Positions 56,666 to 62,923 of a DNA stretch of 64,000 bases are shown piece by piece (position 1 is the first letter of the stretch; every line of letters starts with the position of its first letter). Below the pieces are notes generated by a model. That model saw nothing but the letters and a program-made list of their open reading frames with translations. It did no database searches and had not been told where the DNA came from. A program made the position numbers and the translations under genes. The stretch is from Synergistaceae bacterium (GTDB lineage: Bacteria > Synergistota > Synergistia > Synergistales > Aminobacteriaceae). The stretch is from assembly GCA_012521675.1 (NCBI GenBank), contig JAAYLU010000065.1:1-64000 (forward strand), read 5' to 3'.

Positions 56666-57738
56666 CTGGTCCGGCGATCTTCTCGGTCCGGCTTCCGGGG
56701 ATGCTTTCCACCGTGCAGGACTCCGGTCGGTGGAGCTACCAGGGCAAGGGGATGCCGGTGGCCGGGGCAATGGACATGCAGTCGTACCGGCTTGGCAACA
56801 TACTGGTCGGCAACGACGAGGAGGATGCGGCGCTCGAGGTCACCCTGATAGGGCCGACTCTCGATGTCGTCGAGGGAGAGTGCGTCGCGGCGGTCACGGG
56901 AGCGGAGCTGGGCTTTTCCGTCAACGGCAGGCCCGTGCCGAACTGGACCGTAGTGCCGCTGGCCGCGGGGGACGTGATAAGCTTCAGCGGGCCGGTGTCC
57001 GGCTGCAGGGCGTACCTCTGCGTATCCGGAGGCATAGACGTGCCTATTGTAATGGGAAGCCGTTCCACCTACACCCGCGCTTCGGTGGGAGGGCACGAGG
57101 GAAGGGCGCTGAGAAAGGGCGACGTGATCCGCTGCGCCGAGCCCGCTCCCCTGTGGAGACTGTGCGACGGGCTGGTCTGCCCCGAGGATCTGCGTCCCCC
57201 GAGGGATCCGGAAGCGCCCCTGAGGGTCATGCCCGGGCCGCAGGAGGACCACTTCACGGAGAAGGGCCTCGAGGCTTTCTACGGCTCCGAGTACCAGATC
57301 TCAAACAGCGCGGATCGAATGGGATACCGCATGGAGGGGGAGAGCATAGAACACGCGGGAGGCGCGGACATAATCTCCGACGCCATCCCTCTCGGCGCGG
57401 TGCAGGTGCCGGGTCACGGACAGCCCATAGTGATGCTTGCCGACCGTCAGACGACGGGCGGATACACGAAGATCGGAGTGGTCTGCACGGTTGACACAGC
57501 CGCCCTCTCGCAGCGGCTGCCCGGCGCGGGCGTCAAGTTCCGGAGGATCACTCTGGATGAGGCCGTCGAGCTTACGCGTACCGAGGCGAGGGCGCGGAGG
57601 GAGCTTCGCTCGCTGCGAGCCTCCTGGCGCTCGTTGTCTCGAGGCGCGACGTCGGCTTTCTACGGTGCGCGCACAAGCGGGGAGGCGATACTGCGCGTCG
57701 ATGGAGAGGAGCACTCGGTCTCCTGGGAGGAGATCTAG
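56662..57738 (+). CDS. pxpC: 5-oxoprolinase subunit C
   Basis: 358 residues, KipA/biotin-dependent carboxyltransferase-related fold. Blocks PGMLSTVQDSGRWSYQGKG, AGAMD, GGIDVPIVMGSRST and GHGQPIVMLADRQTTGGY are typical. ATG overlaps the pxpB stop (ATGA). PxpB and PxpC form one functional unit. Confidence 0.93.
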   Translation: MTGPAIFSVRLPGMLSTVQDSGRWSYQGKGMPVAGAMDMQSYRLGNILVGNDEEDAALEVTLIGPTLDVVEGECVAAVTGAELGFSVNGRPVPNWTVVPLAAGDVISFSGPVSGCRAYLCVSGGIDVPIVMGSRSTYTRASVGGHEGRALRKGDVIRCAEPAPLWRLCDGLVCPEDLRPPRDPEAPLRVMPGPQEDHFTEKGLEAFYGSEYQISNSADRMGYRMEGESIEHAGGADIISDAIPLGAVQVPGHGQPIVMLADRQTTGGYTKIGVVCTVDTAALSQRLPGAGVKFRRITLDEAVELTRTEARARRELRSLRASWRSLSRGATSAFYGARTSGEAILRVDGEEHSVSWEEI

Positions 57739-57749
57739 GAGGTGAAGTG

Positions 57750-58523
57750 ATGTTCAGGATCGACCTTAACAGCGATCTGGGGGAGAGCTTCGGACCGTGG
57801 TGCATGGGCATGGACCGAGAGGTCATGGAACACGTAAGCTCCGCGAACGTGGCCTGCGGATTTCACGCGGGCGACGCTCAAGTGATGCTGAAGACGGTGC
57901 AGGCGGCCAAGGAGGCTTCGGTCGCGGTGGGGGCCCATCCGGGCTTCCCGGACCTGCAGGGCTTCGGCCGAAGGACCATGGGCTGCTCGCCCGACGAGGT
58001 CTATGCGTTTGTCCTGTACCAGATAGGAGCCATGCAGGCTGTGTGCGCCGCCCACGACGTGCGCCTGCAGCATGTGAAGGCGCACGGGTCTATGTACAAT
58101 CAGGCCGCGAAGGACCTCGCCATGGCCAAGGCGATAGCGAGCGCGACCCGCGACGCAGGAGGAAAGCTGGTCCTCATGGGGCTGGCCAACTCCCTCTTCG
58201 AGCAGGCGGCGGCGGAGGAGGGCGTACCCTACGCGGCCGAGGCGTTCGCCGACAGGGGCTACATGAACGACGGCTCCCTAGTGCCGAGGAACAAGCCCGG
58301 CGCCTTCATACACGACCCGGAGGAGGCCGCCGAGAGGATCGTGCGCCTGGTGAAGGAGGGAGTGGTTCGCTCCGCCGACGGGGTGGACATAAAGCTGAAG
58401 GCTCACTCCATCTGCCTGCACGGAGACAACCCGTCCGCGGTGGACTTCGCCCGCAGGATTAAAAGCGCTCTGTTGACCAACGGTGTGGAGATCTGCAATA
58501 TCAGGGAGGTGCTTGAGATATGA
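57750..58523 (+). CDS. pxpA: 5-oxoprolinase subunit A (LamB/YcsF family)
   Basis: 257 residues. Blocks DLNSDLGESFGPW at the start, SSANVACGFHAGD, VGAHPGFPDLQGFGRR, VKAHGSMYN and EAFADRGY are all intact; this is the full YcsF length. Start ATG 57750 follows AGGAGGTG; GTG 57747 is an unlikely alternative. Four bp overlap with the next gene. Confidence 0.94.
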   Translation: MFRIDLNSDLGESFGPWCMGMDREVMEHVSSANVACGFHAGDAQVMLKTVQAAKEASVAVGAHPGFPDLQGFGRRTMGCSPDEVYAFVLYQIGAMQAVCAAHDVRLQHVKAHGSMYNQAAKDLAMAKAIASATRDAGGKLVLMGLANSLFEQAAAEEGVPYAAEAFADRGYMNDGSLVPRNKPGAFIHDPEEAAERIVRLVKEGVVRSADGVDIKLKAHSICLHGDNPSAVDFARRIKSALLTNGVEICNIREVLEI

Positions 58524-59317
58524 GGGCTGCGGACTACGCGGACAGCTCGCCTCGCGAAGTGAGGCAGCTCATCAGGGAGGGCAAGTGGACCCTGCCGACC
58601 CCCGGGATGTGCAAGGGGCACGTGCAGGGAAACCTGGTCGTGCTGCCGCGCGACCTGGCCTACGACTTCCTGGTCTTCGCCCAGAGAAACCCCAAGCCCT
58701 GCCCGATCCTGGACGTAACCGAGCCTGGCGACCCCGAGCCGAAGCTCGTGGCGCCGGGGGCGGATATCTCGACCGACATACCGAGATACCGGGTCTGGAA
58801 GGACGGGGAGTGCGTGGACGAGCCCACGGACGTCAAGAAGTACTGGCGGGACGACCTGGTAGGGTTTCTGCTAGGATGCTCCTTCTCCTTCGAGGGAGCC
58901 CTGCTGGAGGCGGGGATACCGGTGCGGCACATAGAGCAGAACAGGAACGTGCCGATGTACGTCACCAACATACAGTGCACGCCCGCCGGAGCTCTGAGGG
59001 GGCCGGTCGTCGTCAGCATGAGGCCGATCCCGGCGGCGATGGTCCCGAAGGCCGTGCTTTGCACCGGCCGTTTCCCGGCGGTGCACGGCGCTCCCATCCA
59101 CATAGGGGACCCGTCGCAGATAGGGATAAATGACATAAACAAGCCCGACCTGGGCGACGCAGTGGACATCAACCCCGGGGAGGTCCCCCTCTTCTGGGCG
59201 TGCGGATGCACCCCTCAGGCCGCCATCATGGCGGTGAAACCACCTTTCTGCATCACGCACATGCCCGGCCACATGTTCATCGCGGACCCGAAGGACGCCG
59301 ACTACGCGGTTTTCTAG
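58520..59317 (+). CDS. DUF1445 putative hydro-lyase (YcsI family)
   Basis: 265 residues. Family blocks: PREVRQLIREGKW, GHVQGNLVVLP, FLLGCSFSFEGALLEAGIP, NVPMYVTNIQC, RPIPAAMVPKAV, HGAPIHIGDPSQIGI and WACGCTPQAA. Members are called D-glutamate cyclase-like or putative hydro-lyases and sit beside 5-oxoprolinase genes; a role in making or converting 5-oxoproline or D-glutamate is plausible. The ATG overlaps the pxpA stop (ATGA). Confidence 0.9.
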   Translation: MRAADYADSSPREVRQLIREGKWTLPTPGMCKGHVQGNLVVLPRDLAYDFLVFAQRNPKPCPILDVTEPGDPEPKLVAPGADISTDIPRYRVWKDGECVDEPTDVKKYWRDDLVGFLLGCSFSFEGALLEAGIPVRHIEQNRNVPMYVTNIQCTPAGALRGPVVVSMRPIPAAMVPKAVLCTGRFPAVHGAPIHIGDPSQIGINDINKPDLGDAVDINPGEVPLFWACGCTPQAAIMAVKPPFCITHMPGHMFIADPKDADYAVF

Positions 59318-59348
59318 ACCGACGAGGTGTTGCGGTTTGCGGCTACAG

Positions 59349-59380
59349 AAAAGGGGGCCTGGAAGAGGCCCCCTTTTTTT
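59349..59380 (+). terminator. Terminator of the 5-oxoprolinase operon
   Basis: GGGGGCCT (59353-59360) and AGGCCCCC (59366-59373), with flanking A and T runs extending the stem, followed by seven T. Confidence 0.93.
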
Positions 59381-59410
59381 ATGGCATCTAGCAAGATAGG
59401 CTGAACAGCT

Positions 59411-59447
59411 TGGATCCCTCCGTCGCTACGCTCCGTTCGGGATGACA
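59411..59447 (-). repeat. Dispersed repeat copy, inverted orientation
   Basis: GGATCCCTCCGTCG followed by CTCCGTTCGGGATGACA, the reverse-complement form of the GTCATCCCGA / GAGGGATC repeat, 30 bp after a terminator. Confidence 0.8.
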
Positions 59448-59471
59448 AAAGAAAGCGATGTTAGTAGGATA

Positions 59472-59690
59472 TTACTTTCTTCTCGTCAGCAGCGACAGCG
59501 GGGACAGCAGGATCAGCAGAGCGGGGGCGAAGCCCAGAGAATTGCAGCCACCGCCGCCGCCTTTGGGCGGTTCGGGTTCGCTCTTTCTTTCCCCGGCCAC
59601 TATAAAGGCGGGATCGACCAGGAAGCCGTTCTCCACACCGTCGTGGATTTGGGTTTGTGGAAAGGCTGTGCAAAAGTTCCGTTTCCAGTG
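59472..59690 (-). pseudogene. C-terminal remnant of a surface protein with a Synerg-CTERM-like sorting tail
   Basis: The minus-strand frame gives VENGFLVDPAFIVAGERK, a short proline-rich linker, GGGGGC, a hydrophobic stretch of about 20 residues (ALLILLSPL) and a final basic TRRK. Glycines, Cys, hydrophobic helix and basic end match the Synerg-CTERM sorting signal of Synergistota. There is no start codon or upstream body: just upstream the DNA codes on the plus strand for a nucleotidyltransferase fragment. The head of a similar gene may be the fragment at 60855-61057. Confidence 0.7.
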
Positions 59691-59708
59691 TAATATTGAT
59701 TCGGCTAC

Positions 59709-59844
59709 CGCCGTTTGTGCGTTCGGATCACGGGTAAAGCTCACAGCAAAAACCTCAAGCGATCTGGACCTGGTTGCGTTTATCCGCGAAGAGAAAAAGG
59801 CGCGCCGGAAGGGGACGGTCCGCACGGAGCAGGAGAGTGATTGA
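59709..59844 (+). pseudogene. Fragment of a minimal nucleotidyltransferase (MNT-type antitoxin)
   Basis: The frame reads AVCAFGSRVKLTAKTSSDLD, the GSR...SDLD core of MNT/MntA nucleotidyltransferases, then FIREEKKARRK and a stop. The usual first half and the C-terminal half of the domain (about 100 residues in all) are missing, and no HEPN partner is near. Confidence 0.65.
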
Positions 59845-59846
59845 TT

Positions 59847-60170
59847 ATGGATGTCCTCTATGACTTTTTAACTTTCAGATATTTTATAAGCCATAACGTC
59901 CTTCACATCATTTACTTTCTTGGCGCCGCCGGCATTCCTTTTCTGACATGGCGACTTTCACAGCGGCTTCAATCGTGGTTGGAAGAATCTCTTTCCGGGG
60001 TGATCCGCCCCCGGAGGCAGGCCCTTGACGGAAACCAGAGCACCAGCCATATTTACGGACTCTTTTTCCTCATGTTTGTATTTATGGAGATAGCTTGGCG
60101 AGTGATCTTTGAGTTTCTGATGGCCTTTCTTCAGATGCGGGAGGCGCTGATGATGCTCATCGGTATGTGA
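59847..60170 (+). CDS. Small membrane protein, DUF4282-like
   Basis: 107 residues with two membrane helices (about 17-35 and 68-90) around a charged loop (SQRLQSWLEESLSG). The start MDVLYDFLTFRYFI and the ending FEFLMAFLQMREALMMLI resemble DUF4282 proteins, whose function is unknown. ATG 59847 has AGGAGAG 10 bp upstream; TTG 59841 is an alternative. It lies in a region of gene fragments but looks intact. Confidence 0.6.
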   Translation: MDVLYDFLTFRYFISHNVLHIIYFLGAAGIPFLTWRLSQRLQSWLEESLSGVIRPRRQALDGNQSTSHIYGLFFLMFVFMEIAWRVIFEFLMAFLQMREALMMLIGM

Positions 60171-60171
60171 G

Positions 60172-60227
60172 AGATCTCGGGTTTACTCTCGAGGTTCCTC
60201 GTCACTTCGCTCTGTCGGGACGACAGG
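60172..60227. repeat. Dispersed repeat copy
   Basis: GAGATCTCGGG followed by CTCTCGAGGTTCCTCG, then CTTCGCTCTGTCGGGACG and ACAGG; close to the two 44-bp copies near 62.7 kb. It directly cuts the PIN-domain fragment. Confidence 0.78.
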
Positions 60228-60295
60228 TGATGGCCCGAAAGAGAAAGCAGAGCAGAGACTAAAACATTCGTGTCTATGACCAGACGCAGGGGCAT
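60228..60295 (-). pseudogene. Truncated PIN-domain toxin, cut by the repeat
   Basis: From ATG 60295 the frame gives MPLRLVIDTNVLVSALLSL, the N-terminal strand and first catalytic Asp of VapC-like PIN toxins. After SGH the reading frame runs into the dispersed repeat ending at 60227. About 110 residues are missing. Confidence 0.7.
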
Positions 60296-60534
60296 CGTCA
60301 GGAAGACGCTCCCCTGCGGGTGAGGCGTATCTCGTCCTCGATCTGGCTTTAGGAGGCGCTTAGCGAGCGGTTTGGAGTTAGAACTCTCAATGCACGGGAC
60401 CGCCGTCTCGGCGAGTTCCTCGGAGATATCCCAGGAGCGGCCTGAACCAGGAGTTTGCTGAAAGCCTCTGTCAGCGATGCTATAATTCAAAAGGATGTGG
60501 AATTATGCATACCGACGGAGAAAGAGGGAAGAGC

Positions 60535-60753
60535 ATGAAAGCCGAATTCACTGCCATTATCGAAGCTGCACCCGAGGGGGGCTACTGGGCGATCTGCCCG
60601 GAGATTCCCGGTGCCAACGGACAAGGTGAGACGCCGGAAGAGGCGAAGGACAGCTTACGAGAAGCCATAGAGTTGATTCTGCTGGATCGCAAAGAGGATA
60701 TTCTTCGCGGTCTGCCGGATGATGTCATCCTGGAAACTGTATTGGTAGGATGA
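60535..60753 (+). CDS. hicB: HicB-family antitoxin
   Basis: 72 residues of the partial RNase H-like HicB fold: EFTAIIEAAPEGGYWAICPE, IPGANGQGETPEEAKDSLRE and a conserved end. HicB binds and inhibits HicA mRNA interferase. Start ATG follows AAAGAGGG. A TATAAT at 60481-60486 may be its -10. The hicA partner directly after it is truncated, so this is an orphan antitoxin. Confidence 0.85.
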   Translation: MKAEFTAIIEAAPEGGYWAICPEIPGANGQGETPEEAKDSLREAIELILLDRKEDILRGLPDDVILETVLVG

Positions 60754-60854
60754 AGCGGAGGGATTTGGAGCGAATGCTCCGTATGGCTGGCTGCTACTTG
60801 AAACGCGAGGGCGCGTCGCATGCTCTGTGGATTAATCCGATTGGGATTGCCTGA
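60750..60854 (+). pseudogene. hicA: Truncated HicA toxin
   Basis: ATG overlaps the hicB stop (ATGA). The frame gives MKRRDLERMLRMAGCYLKRE then GASHALWINP, the HicA double-stranded RNA-binding fold with its catalytic His (SHALW). It meets a stop at residue 35 where the DNA changes into the surface-protein fragment. Normal HicA has about 60-80 residues. Confidence 0.8.
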
Positions 60855-61057
60855 GTAGATGTATATCTTGTCGCCGTCGTTGTCCGCCCTGTTCACCGAG
60901 AAGGTGCAGTTCGTCACCGTTGGACTGCTGTTGTCCGGGATAGACATCCCGCCGCCGAGGCCTGCGGGAAGGCGCCCAGCAGGCAGGTCATTGCAATGAA
61001 ACAGCTGATCAAAAGCCGCAAGTTCAGCTTTCGGGGTTGGCTTTTTGCTGCGGACAT
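60855..61057 (-). pseudogene. N-terminal remnant of a secreted beta-helix repeat protein, frameshifted
   Basis: From ATG 61057 (GAGAGGAG upstream) the frame gives a signal peptide (KLNLRLLISCFIAMTCLLGA, ending QASA) and stops at codon 48. A second frame in the same DNA continues GLGGGMSIPDNSSPTVTNCT and FSVNRADNDG, a repeat of the polymorphic-membrane/beta-helix type. So the signal peptide is joined out of frame to an internal repeat. The fragment ends where the truncated hicA begins. The gap 61058-61292 shows only small hairpins (CACCC/GGGTG at 61210-61223). Confidence 0.65.
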
Positions 61058-61292
61058 GGAAGCAGCTCCTCTCCCGGATTGAGTCACTATCCCCGGTTAT
61101 GATGTGGCTGGTCGACCGACATCAACCTCGTGGACTAGGCGAGCTTATGACTCGGGCCAATATTACCCTGAAAAGGGGACTTTTGCACGGCCGTTTTCAG
61201 TGCGAATACCACCCGAACGGGTGATTCCATAAACGGTGAAACCGGTGTACTCTTCTGAAGGATGGATCTGCCAAGAGAACGGAGGAGCTTTC

Positions 61293-62549
61293 ATGAAGAG
61301 GAGTATAGTTGCGTTTTTTGTTTTTGCACTGGCGTTCGCTCTGCTCGCAGCGCCTGTCCAGGCAGACGACGGCAGGGTGAAGGGGTTGTGGATCGAGATA
61401 CCCGGTCTCCCGGAGGCATGCTCCACGTCGTTCAACGTCCAGTCGGGCGGCGAGGGAGAGGCGTACTTCGAGCGGAATTTCGACGGCGGCATACTGAAAA
61501 TTTCCATAGACAGGATATACTCCGAGGACAGGGATGGCGAAGCGCTGACCCCGAGCGATACCGGCAGTCTGGTCGTCATGCTGCAAAGCCTACGCGAGTT
61601 CATTGAAATGGATTCGGATGATATCGACGTCACGGAATTCGTCGAGGAGCTGGAGGAGGTTTATTCCTATCCAGTCTCGGCGGCTCTGTATACGACGGGC
61701 GAAGACGAGGATATGAGAGGCAACCAGGACATTTTCATATTCACAGAGGAGTGGATTTTCCGCGTTCATATTTCGCTCGCCGTCGACCACATGGATGACT
61801 ACGATGCGGATGCGCTGAAAGAATGGTTGGAGAACATGGAAATATTCGATCGCGAAGAGGGCAGGGGCGATCTGTTCGACGATGAGGACGACGAAATCGA
61901 CGAGGAAGACGAGAAAGCAGTGGATTTCGTGGCCGTCGTCTACTCCCTGCCAGGATTCCGGGGCATTGCGTGGCAGATTGCCGAGCCAGGAGAGTACGAT
62001 CTGTTCGAAGGGTTCGACATGCCCAACGACAGTGTGCGCTCCTTGGCCGTATGCCCGGGGTACAGGGTCGCTCTCTACGAACACTCGCAGTTCGACGGCG
62101 AGTCGGCTGAGTACGAGGAGAGCGAGGGAGACCTCAGCGAGCGAGGCCGCTGGGCGTCGTCCATCAGGGTCGAGCAGATAGAGGAGCCTGATGTCGACCT
62201 TGCCTTCGAGTGGTTCATGGTACAGGCGGAGAACGAAGGGGTCTTCGAGGAGGTCGATCTCGACACGGCGAGAGCGGCGAAAGCCATGGCAGCTCACGGG
62301 GAGAGGATAGGGGAGTTCAAAGCCGCGTGGGAGATGCACTGGTACGGCACCACGACGGACTCCGAGCGTGTGGAGCTGGGTGGAGAGCTGATCAGAATCT
62401 TCAGCAACATCGGAGTAGACACGGACGACTGGGACGAGAACAGTTTCGCGCAGGCGATGAACAATTTCTACGACTGGCGGAAGGATTTGAGCGTGTGGGA
62501 TGCGGCGTGCATGATCCTCAACGTCGACCCGGAGATATTTGAAGAGTAG
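61293..62549 (+). CDS. Secreted protein with a beta/gamma-crystallin-like domain
   Basis: 418 residues with a clear signal peptide (1-25, cut after VQA-DD). Residues about 25-185 are an unrecognised domain, followed by an acidic linker (DLFDDEDDEIDEEDEK). Residues about 213-295 look like a beta/gamma-crystallin Greek-key pair: VVYSLPGFRG, then VALYEHSQFDGESAEYEES and SSIRVEQI. Such domains often bind calcium, and the acidic linker fits that. The last 110 residues are helical and unrecognised. Start ATG 61293 follows ACGGAGGAG. Role in the envelope unknown. Confidence 0.78.
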   Translation: MKRSIVAFFVFALAFALLAAPVQADDGRVKGLWIEIPGLPEACSTSFNVQSGGEGEAYFERNFDGGILKISIDRIYSEDRDGEALTPSDTGSLVVMLQSLREFIEMDSDDIDVTEFVEELEEVYSYPVSAALYTTGEDEDMRGNQDIFIFTEEWIFRVHISLAVDHMDDYDADALKEWLENMEIFDREEGRGDLFDDEDDEIDEEDEKAVDFVAVVYSLPGFRGIAWQIAEPGEYDLFEGFDMPNDSVRSLAVCPGYRVALYEHSQFDGESAEYEESEGDLSERGRWASSIRVEQIEEPDVDLAFEWFMVQAENEGVFEEVDLDTARAAKAMAAHGERIGEFKAAWEMHWYGTTTDSERVELGGELIRIFSNIGVDTDDWDENSFAQAMNNFYDWRKDLSVWDAACMILNVDPEIFEE

Positions 62550-62631
62550 AAAGGGCGAGCCGGGCTGCGAAACTTCGTTTCACAAGAACAAACGACCCCG
62601 GATTTCACGACATCCGTCAAATCCGGGGTTT

Positions 62632-62675
62632 GGCTCTCGAGGTCCCTCGTCGCTTCGCTCTGTCGGGACGACAGG
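62632..62675. repeat. 44-bp direct repeat, copy 1
   Basis: Begins GGCTCTCGAGGTCCCTCG and ends TCGGGACGACAGG. Identical to copy 2 at 62793-62836. Member of the dispersed repeat family; a related copy is at 60172-60227. The whole stretch 62550-62923 is repeats with no gene. Confidence 0.9.
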
Positions 62676-62688
62676 GTGGACGGGTTTT

Positions 62689-62781
62689 CTGTCATCCCGA
62701 ATGCATGGCTTCCTGTCTTCCCGAACGTGCTCTCTGTCCTCCCGAACGCATGGCTTCCTGTCATCCCGAACGAATGTGAGG
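62689..62781. repeat. Short tandem array of about 24 bp, four units
   Basis: Units start with CTGTCATCCCGAATGCATGG, CTGTCTTCCCGAACG, CTGTCCTCCCGAACGCATGG and CTGTCATCCCGAACGAATG at 62689, 62713, 62734 and 62758 (spacing 24, 21, 24). They are variants of the GTCATCCCGA half of the dispersed repeat. Confidence 0.8.
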
Positions 62782-62792
62782 GATCTCGGGGT

Positions 62793-62836
62793 GGCTCTCG
62801 AGGTCCCTCGTCGCTTCGCTCTGTCGGGACGACAGG
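62793..62836. repeat. 44-bp direct repeat, copy 2
   Basis: Identical to 62632-62675. The two copies enclose the tandem array. Confidence 0.9.
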
Positions 62837-62923
62837 AAAGAGCCGTCCCTAACGAGCGCAGAGAGGAGGGATCCGATCAGCGGTTGTTCTGCATCTTTGT
62901 CCCCCCGGCAGCCCTGCGCCGCG

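Noticed and set aside
62689-62781. Possible CRISPR array
   Set aside because: Units are about 24 bp with no unique spacers between them, no leader and no cas genes; they are variants of a dispersed repeat.
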